Below, one piece after another: positions 1 through 11,398 of a DNA stretch of 64,000 nucleotides. The notes below the pieces were generated by a model. It did no database searches. It worked only from the letters and a program-made list of their open reading frames with translations, and was not told the DNA's origin. The DNA is from Allacma fusca (taxonomy: Eukaryota; Arthropoda; Collembola; Symphypleona; Sminthuridae). Both the position numbers and the translations under genes were made by a program. Numbering within the stretch: position 1 is the first letter of the stretch; each line of letters opens with the position of its first letter. The stretch spans positions 41,950,801 to 42,014,800 of the forward strand of contig OX359247.1 of NCBI GenBank assembly GCA_947179485.1, given 5' to 3'.

Positions 1-112
1 AGAATGTACACAAACGTTTTCACACTTGCAAGGAATGTTCTCTCATATAAAGGGAGTCTCTTTAGAGAGAGAGAGAGTGCAATGTACAATAGATACATTT
101 ATATAAGCTCAC

Positions 113-1919
113 CTAAACTTTTGCACAGCTCTGGTGTCTTCTTTGCATCCACCCAGCTAGAAAGCATGAATACAAATAATTGCAAAAACACAAACTCGGA
201 AACAACATACAAGAATCTTATCCAAGTTTGAGGATCAGCCCTGTCCATGAGTAACAAGTGAACGCAACTCGTGGCCAGAAGACAGAGGACAGCAATGACA
301 AGCGTCACCTTGGAAATGATATCCAACACGTCAGTCTCGTCACTCTGTGCATAACAAACAAAATTTCTTTACATTTCCCTGGCCAAAGAGGGTAAAAATG
401 CATAAAATATTTGCACAAAAATGGCCAAATTACCCTGTCATAAATCCTGAGCCCTTCCCTTTTCTGTTCTTGTGTACTAGCATTAACACAGAAATATATC
501 CTTTCATCTTCAAACTCACAGCCAGGTCCTTTCTCACGGATTCGCTCATAGCAGTAGTCAATGGGCTTGTCAAAATATTTCCAGACTTTCCCAGAAAAAT
601 CAAAAAATACTATTGACTCATTCTTGAGGACTTTGAAAGGGAGTCTTGTGTGACCTTTCCTATGGTTCTTTACTGGGAAGGGTATTTTAATCAAACTGTT
701 ACACTCTACTGCCAGGGCTGTGTACCCTGAATTGAACCGAGGCTCCACTAGGTCTCTCGGAGCAGTTGGTGATGGAAATAAGGGCAGGTTCCCGTCGTGC
801 CGGATCTCTTTACTTTCAATACAATTTGCCTCTTGAGTGTCGGCCAACTGTTCACCCACCCGGCAGCATTTCCGAATACAAGGCTCTTCATCGTCACAAC
901 GGGGTGGACAAATTTGGAAGATTAGTGCGTCCTCTGTTCTATTGTAGCATCATAAACATTCCTTTAATTGTAACTTTCAAACTGACCCAACAATAAGTAG
1001 ATTAAATTTGAATTATTAAAATTTAAAAAAAAGTGTACGAGTTGAAGTTAAATTTCCTCTAAAGTTAAAGTCTCACATATCATACTTGTAATTTAATTAC
1101 GGACGAATTCATACGTAAAGGTATTCTCAGTTTTAAAATACACTGTATTTAATTATTTACTGGTAATATTTTTAGATATCTACTTTTTAAAAAATCCGAC
1201 TCACGGATCAACGCAATAATGCTTTGGCAAGTGATTCAATTGGAACTCCTCATCATAGCTGGAGTAACTTGTTTCCAGTAATTTCCCGTATTTATCCAGA
1301 AAATAAGATTTGTCCACAACTGGAGAATCATATAGCACTCTGACTGACTGAACCTCTTTTGAGCACGCCGGCGGACTTTCAGTTTTCCATCTGAAATCCA
1401 TGAAACATTTTAAATTAGCAAATCTCAACTGTCATTATAACTAACAAGCAATAAAGGTATACATTTTTTGCACATGATGGCTCAGAGCTTGATTCTCGTA
1501 GCCCAAATCAGCGAGTGACAAAATTTTTGATTCCCCTAGTACGAAGTAAATTTAGTTCCAGAATTTTTAAAATTTGTTTCGGTACCCACTACCGGTAAAA
1601 TTAGGGTAAGTATATTTATTATATTTATATGTATAATTATTATATATTATTTAATTGTGTACATAACGAATATTTTTTTAAAATTAATTTCTTACCTAAT
1701 GAGAAAAGAATTATTATGCAAGCTAAATGCCTCCGGGACTTTCCAAAGAATAGACTTCAAAGGATTCCGGGAAGATTCGCACTCCTGTAACTCCGGGTTG
1801 TAACTCTGATCTAACCTACAGCACTTGTTCACAACAGGATAGGAACCCTGGGAATTGTCTGCAGTTGACAGTGAGCACCCTATAACTAATGCAAGGAGCA
1901 CTTTGGGAATGGTAGTCAT
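113..1919 (-). CDS. Methuselah-like GPCR, copy 1 (3' part missing, cut by window edge)
   Basis: Class-B type seven-transmembrane receptor of the methuselah group, expected at the plasma membrane; ligand unknown. Exons, in transcription order: 1919-1696 (signal peptide and first Cys-Cys motif, VNKCCRLD), 1390-1205 (ectodomain, ending CVDP), 938-434 (ectodomain with ICPPRCDDEEPCIRKCC) and 344-113 (TM1 and TM2). Splice phases match the three complete paralogs to the right. Exon 4 is 232 nt here and 226 nt in the others. The remaining exons (TM3-TM7 and tail) must lie left of position 1. The exon 3 donor (AGG|GTAATT) is acceptable. No frameshift is seen, so this looks like a functional gene cut by the window rather than a pseudogene. 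The family call rests on paralogy with the complete copies and on the Cys-Cys ectodomain pattern. Confidence 0.8.
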
Positions 1920-2918
1920 TTCCGAGCCGACAAAAGTAGAGTAGCTTCCAATCAGATATGAAATGTTCAGATGGGTAATCCTCCTCCGAGGAAATTCTGG
2001 AAGAAACTAATGGATTCCTAAAATTCGGAAAAATCCCACGGGAATTTTAATCAAATGATAAAGTCAAAACAGTTTTTTTCCTCCATGGTCAGCCAAAGAG
2101 CGGTCCCTCCTGCATACTAATATTTTCCGGGGTGAGAGTGAAATACACAAGTGTGAGTCTCCCAACCGCAATCTAACTACAACTGAAGAGGAACATTGGG
2201 AATTGTAAATACGACTGTTTATATATTCCTTGGGACGACAGACTTGCTCCCACTAAATTCATGAAGTAAAACTTGCATTGCTTGACCCTTTTATTTATGA
2301 GATAAACTTGATACATTCGAAATCTCTCTCTCTCTCTCTATTTAACAAGAAATAGTCGCAGGGGCAAGTACAATATTTTATACAAGCATAACATCTAGTA
2401 TGATAACAAGACTCCCAGCGAAAGGAATCTCATATTGTTTTCTACCAATATGTAACTGTCGTGAAAACTCGTCCTTGGATAATTGTCAGAATATACTCAG
2501 GCTCTTCATGGAATGGACTTGGTCATTTGCATAAGTCTGTGTAGTATCAATGGGTTATTTCACTACAAAAAAATTTTTCCCTCATGGGAGGTTACTTATG
2601 TGCATATCTTTCCCCTGAAATGACGCAGGATACATGTATAATCTACATGGACTCTGTAGGAAACCAATAGTGCAAATTATAGCACAAGACTTTTTATTTA
2701 CTTGCTAAAATTGATCATTCCTGTATATATGTACAGAAGTACATTCGTATCAAATGATTCTTACAGTTTAAGTATTACATGGAACTCGTCCTGAGTGTGA
2801 GACAACTTCAGGACGTTTTAAATTACTACTGTAGACGTTTCCAATGTTTGGAAGGGGAATTCCTCAGCATCAAAACAACAAATTAATGAATTATTACTCA
2901 AGCCGACAAAGATTGCTT
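1920..2918. other. Intergenic spacer between receptor copies 1 and 2
   Basis: About 1 kb holding the presumed promoter of receptor copy 1 and the 3' UTR side of copy 2. The only simple-sequence feature I see is a short TC microsatellite near 2322-2341. No further gene recognised. Confidence 0.5.
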
Positions 2919-5900
2919 TTATGCGAACACAGGGGCTGTGAAGGCTGTCGGTGACGTTGCTGGCAACTCAAAGCTCTCATGCCTTTGATATGACTCTCCC
3001 ACGACGGAACTACTATTCGTACTTGCTGTTGACAACTTCCGTCCCACTCGGATCCTGGAACTGGCATCCGTCGACACTGAGGCGAGAGTTGCAGACCTCT
3101 GGGATCGTCCAATGGGCGGGAGCACTTCTGAAGAATTCAAGAAGGGAATAACGGCTGTATCATTTTTTATTTATTATTAAATAATTGCACAATTAAAAAT
3201 GAAATGAAAATTGAGACCTGTCAGTAATATTATTTAATTCCAAATAACTCACTCATGATAATTGGGTATTTGTTCTGCAAGCTCCGGATGACCCCTTTTT
3301 TACATACGAAGATGTAGAAGAGTGCCATGGCCTGGAAATGATGAACGATATCCAGTCTGTACTTCGGATCAACTTTTAAGAGCCATCCGATCAGTTCAAT
3401 GTTCCAAGTCACCCCAGAGACGATGAAGATTTTCAGGAAGATCTTGTTCCTAAATAATTCAATGATTTGTAATTTTATTATTTTTCTCACGACACAGTAA
3501 TTAATTGAAAAAGAATGCAGGCCCAGGGAACACATTGACCTTAAGACTAACGTTGAGTAAACGTTTGGGAAAAGGTCGTCAAAACGTTGAGATTACGTTG
3601 ATATAAATTTTGATTTTGGAGTAAAAACGGAGGAAATGTCCGGACTAAAATACATTTGAAAAGCTCGGTATGTATCCCATAACTATGTAAAATGTACCGG
3701 ATGAAAGTATGAAATAATCGGACGATATATTCTACACGAGTGTGCCATAGGATCCTGTAACCTTTACTGTCCCATGGTCACTATGTAGTATAGTCCCATC
3801 CTAGTATGGGTTTTTGACTTGCGTATCCTGTAGTAGAATATTTAAAATCATTATTACCTTAAGTGATTCCCTGCCCCTAATCCATTTTTCTCTGCAATTG
3901 AAACTACATAAGTATTTTTTTGCAGTTAGTATAATTTGTGTGTAAATGAATATTGTTGCAGTATTCACATTTGTCTCAACATTTAAAATAATTGCTATAA
4001 ATATTTGCATACATACATTTCAACATTTTCATTCCCCATTATTTATAGCCCACAATGTATTGTAACGAAAAACAACTCCAATATGCTAAAATAATTGGTG
4101 CAATGACGTATTAAAGTTGATTCAGAAATTACTAGGGAAATCAGTTCAAAATATGACATTCAGCGCAATTTTTCAGCTGGAAAAAATACTTTTGGCAGCA
4201 TCTAATTTCGAACGTATGTATATGAATGGTCGAAATCTGGTCTATTTTCAAACGTTAGCATTTCAACGTAATTTGCAACGTTTGAAATTGGATGATGTGC
4301 TACCTGGGAGACGTAAATTAATAAGTGTTTCTGCAAAATTTGTCCTTACGTTTGACTATGCCCAGAAGTGTTCTCAATGGAGGCCCTTCTTGTCATTCGT
4401 CTTAAGCTCACCATCCGGCATGTGGTTGTGAAGAAAAAAACCAGGTTTGCTAAAAGGAGGAAACATAACGGACCGTACCAGTACGGAAGTAATGAGCCTG
4501 TTGACAAAGTGCAAGAGGTCTCCCCATAGCCGGGAGAGATCCATTGGGATTTAGCAAGTGCAATAATCTCATCCGCCTCATCCCTGCATAATTGCTTCTT
4601 ACTAATTTTCGGCCTGAGTCAAAAAATTATGAAAGATTACTCCAAATATTACAACTTATACGCTATATGTAAAAATGTATTTTAGTAATTGTATGAGTGG
4701 TCTCTATTCAAGGTGCTAACGGCTTGGAATTCTGTATTATCAACGCCACGGACACAATGAGTAAGGGCAGCCCCAGGGCAAAGCACATGTAGTAAATAAA
4801 CCGACGAATGTCAAATTTCCTATTACTCGTAGGCTTTAGCACTCTGCAAATCCATGGAAATTTAACATTCATTTTAAACATGCATGGTGTGAAAATAGCA
4901 ATTATTAAAGTACATTGTTCCCATATTAAATAGTCGGATTTTCTTGTAGTGCATAATAGGGCAAAACCGTACTTGAAAGTCCACCAAAGGTCAAAGTTGA
5001 TAATGGAGAGCCAGCACATGGTCACAAGGCCAGTGTAGTGAAATACTGCGGCTGTGAAGCCAAAAAGATAGAATCAGCATTACCAAGAGAGTCAAAAGTA
5101 TTTAAATAATTTAAAAGCTTAACTACTTTAAATGTGTAATTTATAACACTCGCTTCAGGGGCAACAACTCCAACTGGTTTTAATGCCCAATTAGTTGTTT
5201 AAATTGATGAATGAGCTACTGTATCACATGCTCAGTTAGCACATGTTAACAAGCGTGTTATATGTAATTAACAAACAATACGAGTAATTTGTTTATCCTA
5301 ATGTGCAAGCAGGAATTTTTAACTTACCAAACATTTTGCATGCTATAGGAGATGTTTGAGGTTGGAGGGATTCTTTCGCGTAGATCAGGGAGAAGAGGAA
5401 TAAAAAAACAAATTCGCTAGTGACGAAGCTCAGCCTAGTCCAAGAATGAAGGTTGACTCGATCAATCAGAAGAAATAGGATGATGGAAGTGAGCAAAAGG
5501 CTTACGATTGCAATGATGAGCGTCACGTATGCCAACTGTTTCAACCATTTTAGCTAAAGAACAAAAATAGTCGTATACTGTCCATGGGAATTTCAACTAT
5601 TGTGGACATTTTATTTTAAAAAGTTACCCCTGAATTTTCAGTTCGAAACCTTACGGAATTTTTATCAACCGTCGTCATCGAATTTGGAGTGCAGAAGTAC
5701 AAAATGTCAACATCCTTTTTGCATAGTTGAGATTTTGGGTCCTGGTAATGCAACCGGTCATAGCAGTAGTCCTGGGGTTTGTTCAGCATGGCCCAATTGT
5801 GCCCTTTGCCATGGTAGTAGACAATGTCACCATTAGAAAGGACTTTGAAGGGTTTCTTCACGCTGGCAAATTTCCAGCCCGTGGACATCGTCAGAGCAGT

Positions 5901-6819
5901 TCCATTTTGACACCAGTACACGGAGTTGTAGCCTGAAGTGAATCTTGGCTGGGAAGTTGTGGTTTTGTTGGATGAGTGACTCGCATGAGGGTATAATGGT
6001 AACTGGTATGAGGTATTGTTGGACTTTTCACACTTGTATTGTCCTTTCTCGTAACGGTAGTGTTGCCCGACTGAGCAACATTTCCGGATGCAGGGCTCCC
6101 TTTCGTCACAAGTAGGTGGACAAATTCGAATGACAATCCCAGTGGTGTATCTTTAATTGGTTATATGTTTGAGTGAGCACAAAATAAATTATTATATTTA
6201 AATACACACATTTTTCCAGCAATTACAAAAATAATAAGCTCCGAAACTAAAGGAGCAATAATAATTACTGTGGAATTATTTACGGATCTATGCAGTAATG
6301 TTTGGGCAAGTGATTGACCGTGAAGTCATCATCATTGACGTAGCTCAGCTCAAGAAGGTTCCCATCATTGGACACATAATATGAGACCTCACTAGATGAA
6401 CCTTTATTGCTTCTGTTTAAGGTCACGAGTTTGTTGTAGGGGCAGTCTGGGAATCCGTAAGCTTGCCACCTGTAAATGGGATTCTAATTAATAGGTGCAT
6501 CGAAGGAGGGATATAAAATATTGATAATTGTATCACCATCTCTATTCTTTCAAAAGTCTCAAGTTTCAAAATGTGGTAAGGGACCTTACTCAAGAAATAA
6601 ACTGGTGTTTCCGTCGTCCACGAAGGTCTTATTCAGGTTCCATTGAGTGGAGTTGCTGGAGTCTGCTCTTTCCTCACAACGATTTGTTTTCTCGTTATAC
6701 ACATGTCTTAATGGGCAACACTTATTTACTTTGGTGATGACTACAGGCTTTGAAGAATTGACGGTTTGACAGAGCCATAATATCAAGATAATACTCAAAA
6801 ATAAAAGTTGGGTTTCCAT
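2919..6819 (-). CDS. Methuselah-like GPCR, copy 2 (complete, 678 aa)
   Basis: Seven-transmembrane receptor of the methuselah type, plasma membrane, ligand unknown. Exons: 6819-6590, 6469-6284, 6150-5655, 5553-5328, 5051-4973, 4843-4721, 4613-4350, 3449-3253, 3154-2919; the sum is 2037 nt and in frame. Residues 1-22 are a signal peptide. The Cys-rich ectodomain runs to about residue 304 (VNKCCPLRHVY; CPPTCDEREPC; STGWKFA). TM1 and TM2 are in exon 4, TM3 in exon 5 (TMCWLSIINFDLWWTF), TM4 in exon 6, TM5 in exon 7 (YWYGPLCFLLLANL) and TM6-TM7 in exon 8. Exon 9 is a Ser-rich cytoplasmic tail (TDASSRIRVGRKLS). Exon 7 has no internal Met start but is fully open. The exon 6 donor is weak (CC|GTTAGC), where copy 3 has CC|GTAAGA at the same position. 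Start chosen at the Met that opens the signal peptide. Confidence 0.88.
3582..4283. repeat. Imperfect inverted repeat in receptor copy 2 intron 7
   Basis: Arms at 3582-3606 and 4261-4283 pair in opposite orientation (AACGTTGAGATTACGTTGAT against TTTCAACGTAATTTGCAACG). They sit inside the roughly 900 bp intron between exons 7 and 8, the longest intron of this gene. The arrangement suggests a degenerate inverted-repeat transposable element; no coding capacity seen. Confidence 0.4.
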
Positions 6820-8198
6820 GGTCTCATGTTTTTTTTAGGATTTTTCTTAGGGAGCAAATTATTCTGGAACTGTAATTATTATTGTGAAGCTATCGCTTCC
6901 AAGCTTTACAGCACTGATTTAAAGCCTTTGGATATGCAACTCTGAAGTTAGTTTCCAATACTTTCCTGTTTTTCCATAATAATTGCCGAAAGGAAAATAT
7001 GAATTTATTGAGGTAAAAATATCCTAGCACCCACATTTTTCTCTTCTTACCGCAAACCCTGTTGATTCTGAACTTGATGAGGGAGAACAGAGCCATGGAT
7101 TCATGTCATATGAACAATACGTGCCTAGTTGCACTCAATACAAGCATAGCTTGTTTCCCCCTTTCATCTGACAAAATAAATATCTATTTCAAGGTCCATT
7201 TGGAGTGTTGATGAAATTTTGGGGTGACCACAGTAGGAAGCTGGAGGATGACAGCATGTGTCAATTTTATACTCGATAACTTGAGTGCCTCTGTAATATC
7301 CTTTTGACGTGTATTATTTTTTTTACTTATTACATCACATTACCTATAAGTAAAGTATAATATTTTAGTACGTGTTGACCACGATTGGGAGAGGAATATT
7401 TTAAGAAAGCACTATTACAGGATTCCCCGGGGAAGACGGCTGAACTTTAAATGGTTATTGCTCTTATATTTTTATTTCATTGGTATAGTTCGTTTAAATA
7501 AATTTGGATGGAATTGGGCAACAAAGCTTAAAGGTTTTCAAATGTACTTGTTTAAGTATACTAAAAATACTATGAATTCATTTTAGCAAGTTGGCTTTCC
7601 AACAAGAAACGTTTTTATTCATCGGCAATCAGACATCCGCTAGGTCGTTTAAAAGTATGCGGACTGGAATAATTAGCCTTAATTAATATCTGTAATAATT
7701 CCTTACGAGGAATTAAAAATGTGTTTATTCCAATGAAATGGAGCATTAATCAGAGGAAGTCTGAAGCTTATATTTTTTATTTCCGGGTGATGATGAAGTA
7801 AAGTCCTGCAAGTTAGCTATACTGGATCACTCAGCTATATAGATCATTAATGTCATCAAAACGAGTCTAAATGAAAATTCAAACTACTACAGTATCAGAA
7901 ACGAGTTTTTGACAATAAAATCAGATTGCTCCACAGACACATTCTAAATGATTTACTTACGAAAATTCTGCTTGAATAAGCTTTATCAACAGTTATAAAT
8001 GTAGCATATTACCTGTAATTCAATACTATGCAAATGTTGCAATACAAATCTTTCGCTTTCAACTTTACCTTATTCATTATTGATATTCACAGGTCAATAA
8101 ACGGAATCTTCCTAATCTGAATTAAGGAATTCGCATTCCAGAAGAAAAAAGTTGAAGCTGTTGAAGTAAAAAAAAGTTCCTAAAGATATCCCCAGTTG
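6820..8198. other. Intergenic spacer between receptor copies 2 and 3
   Basis: About 1.4 kb without a recognisable gene. It should contain the promoter of copy 2. A minus-strand stretch at 6893-6950 reads YPKALNQCC, reminiscent of the exon 1 Cys-Cys motif of the neighbouring receptors. It lacks a credible signal peptide and donor, so at most it is an exon relic. Confidence 0.35.
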
Positions 8199-11100
8199 TT
8201 AAACAAGTTCTGGTGATGGCTTGGACGGTGGTGACACTTGTAGGTCAAAGCTCTCCTGTCGCTGAAATGACTGTCCAACAATACAATTGTCACTGGCATT
8301 TGACAACTTCCGTCCAACTCGGGTCCTGGAACTGGCATCGGTGGACATGGAGGCAATCGTAGCAGATCGATGTAGACTACTCACAGGCGGTATAACTTCT
8401 GGACAATTCAACAACGGAACAATGGCTGTGATCAATGTTCAAATATTTCATTTCTAATTCAGTAAAAGTTCTGGGAATAATATCATACTGGACGTACTTG
8501 TGATAATTGGATACTTCCGCTGGAGGTTCCTGATCACCTCCTTCTTACACACGAAAATATAGAATAAGGCCATGGCTTGTACATGATGAACGATATCCAA
8601 CCTGTACTTCCCATCCACTCCGCACAACCACCCAATAAGTTCGATATTCCACGTTACTCCGGAGACGATGAAGATTTTTGTGAAGATTTGATTTCTACTC
8701 AAACATAAAAAAATCCTACCGAGATACTAGAACGTATGATGTAATTTGGTCAGTTATTATAGTAATGTCGAAACATGGTTTGAATTCTTCCTTACGACTG
8801 ACTCTGTTGTCCACTCGTGCTCTCAATAGAGGCTCGTCGAGTCATCCGTCGTAGACTCACCATTCTGGAAGTTGTGGCGAAGAAAAATATCAGATTTGCC
8901 AAGAGTAGGAAGCACAACGGGCCGTACCAATAGGCCCCTAAAGATGCAACAGCCAAATTGCAACTCCTTTCGCCATATTCTGGGGATATTATTTTCGATT
9001 TCCTGATCTCCATATCAATTCTAATTTTTTCTTCCACATCTTTCCGACAAATCAGATCTGGTGCGCTGCTCACGGAAGGTTGAAATCTCCTGCGCATTGA
9101 CATAAAAAATGTGTTAAAAATAAGTTTTTTAAAAATCCTGTAGTTTAGGAACTATGCTTGGGATAATTCATCAATGTATCTTCTGTTCTTACGGCCTTGA
9201 GTGCTGAATCCCCAAAGCTGTAGAAACAATGGCCAAAGGAACTCCAAGAGCAAAACAAACGTAACAGATGTATCTTCTTATGTCAAATTTTTGGCTGCTC
9301 GTTGGTTTCAGAACTCTAGAAAATCATAGAACAAAACTATCCAAAATTGTTGACAAATTACACTAACAATACGATAACTAATAAGGTACGGTCTAGGCTT
9401 TAAAGGCCTTTTTTAGGCAGAGAAGCAAAATTGAACACCTGTAGAGATTTTTAAAAGCAGGTAGATTTCCGTGTAACAATTTAAAGTGTGCACTTTGGTT
9501 GTTTCAAAATGTTTCTAACATTAGTTTGTGCTTGTATTAATGACATGTTCAAAGTGCTCGCGATTACTTCGAGTCTTAATTAGTGATCAAGGTATTCAAT
9601 CACATAAGGTCCTTACAATTATTCCACCTCTCTACCAATATTTAAATAAAATTACTTGAAAGTCCACCAGAGGTCGAAGTTAATAATGGATAACCAGCAC
9701 ATCGTCATTAGTCCGGTGAAATGAAATATAACAGCTGCAAAAAAATATGTGAATTTGACATTCAATCATTTTTCACGAAATCGTGTATTTACATATGTAT
9801 TGCACGTAACAAGCTGAAAAAAATCAGACTTTAATTTTAAGCCGTTGACTCACCAAAGGCTTTACATGATTTTGGATATCGACTTGGACTTTGAAACCTT
9901 TCCGAGAATATCAATGAAAAAAGGAATAGAAATATGAACTCGCTTATGACGAAACTCAGCCTCGTCCAGGAGTGCAAATTGACCCGATCGATAAGCAAAA
10001 ACACGACAATGGCAGTCAGTAGTAGACACACTAGAGCAATGATGAGGGTAATACTGGCCAAAATCTTCAACCACTTGAGCTGCTCCTTCATTTAATTGAT
10101 TTATGTAGACAATCGTTTCATGTTAAAAATTCTATTGATATTTGTACAGTAATAATAACAACTAGAAAACCTTATTCTCCTTTGTAGAAGTTCCTGCAAA
10201 GGCACCCCCACAAACGTAAATTGCATCCATTTCATCTTCGCAAAGTGTCGTGCCATTGACACCAGAGTAAAAATGATCAACACAATAGTCCTTGAATTTG
10301 TAAGGCTTCCACATATTAACATCCCCATGAAACAGAAGAATAGAGCCATTCGACGTAACCTTATAGGGTTTCCGGTCCCCTGCAAATTTCCACCCCGTGG
10401 AAATTACAAGGTTCAACGGGCATGTCTGAATGAAACCATGCCCTAAGGCGACCCTCGTAGCTTTCGTTAAATTCGCTCCAATATTCTCTGATTGATTCTT
10501 CAGTCCAAAGAATGGTAACGGACGATTAGGCCCCGCAATTTTATTAAGGATGACGCATTCTTTTGTATCGAAGTGAAAATGGTACCCAGGGGGGCAGCAT
10601 TTTCGAATACAAGGCTCCTGGTCATTGCAAAGCGGAGGGCAAATTCGAAAAATGAGTGCATCTGGTGAGCTTTAAAAAATAAAAAAATAAGTGACTAGTG
10701 CATTGTGAGTTAAAAATTAGAAGTCACATTCACACCCTTGCTTACGGGTCAATGCAAAAATGTTCCACTAAGTGAGTCCTGACAACGCCGGATGTATCGT
10801 CTTCGTCATTGTAAGTAGTTTCCACTAATTCTCCAGATATCTCAAACACATATGACATATCTGCTTGGTAGTTGTCATCGGGATGCGCCGGTATTTGTAC
10901 TGTAGTTATATTTTGGGAACAGACTGGTGTTCTTCCAGTAATTAGCTTGAATCTAAATAAAAAGAACAACTTTATATTTTTCCGTTGGGGATGGAATAAA
11001 AGGTAAGCACCCTTAAATGAATGTTTTTTGAAAACTCATCTGTGAGTTAATAGATTTTTGAAGCTTTTTACATCTCTCTTCTGAATTATAAATTTAAATA

Positions 11101-11398
11101 GTGATGTTTTAGTATTTGCGTAATTAGATATTGAAATTAATTACCTTACAAGGAGCATCTCGTCAGCCTCGCTCAGGAAGCCTCCAGGAACATCCCATTC
11201 ATTTGATTTGAGTGGCTTCAGCGAGAGTTCACACCTTCCAGAAGTAACGTTAAAATTCTCATTTAAAGAGCAGCACTTACTAATCTCCGGGATGGAGCTA
11301 CCGGCTGTGTCTGAGATAACGCTCAGGAGTAGGGAAATGCGGGTGAGAAATATCAGGAGCAGTTTCATTTTTTTCGTGAGAAATTTGTGGACACTCAT
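8199..11398 (-). CDS. Methuselah-like GPCR, copy 3 (complete, about 701 aa)
   Basis: Paralog of copies 1, 2 and 4. Exons: 11398-11145, 10952-10746, 10669-10171, 10079-9854, 9734-9656, 9315-9193, 9089-8796, 8694-8498, 8425-8199; sum 2106 nt, in frame. The first Met (11398) gives a longer N-terminus, and the Met at 11368 (MKLLLIFL) fits a signal peptide better. Ectodomain motifs are ISKCCSLNENFN, FCIDP and CNDQEPCIRKCC. Exons 4-6 and 8 have the same lengths as in copies 2 and 4 and encode the same TM segments (INFDLWWTF; YWYGPLCFLLLANL; VTWNIELIGW). The tail carries TDASSRTRVGRKLS. The exon 3 donor is unusually weak (AAG|GTTTTC), and the same site is AAG|GTTTGA in copy 4. For exon 4 the acceptor GAGCAG|CTC was preferred because it aligns with copy 2; an upstream ATGAAG|GAG is also possible. 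Confidence 0.87.
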
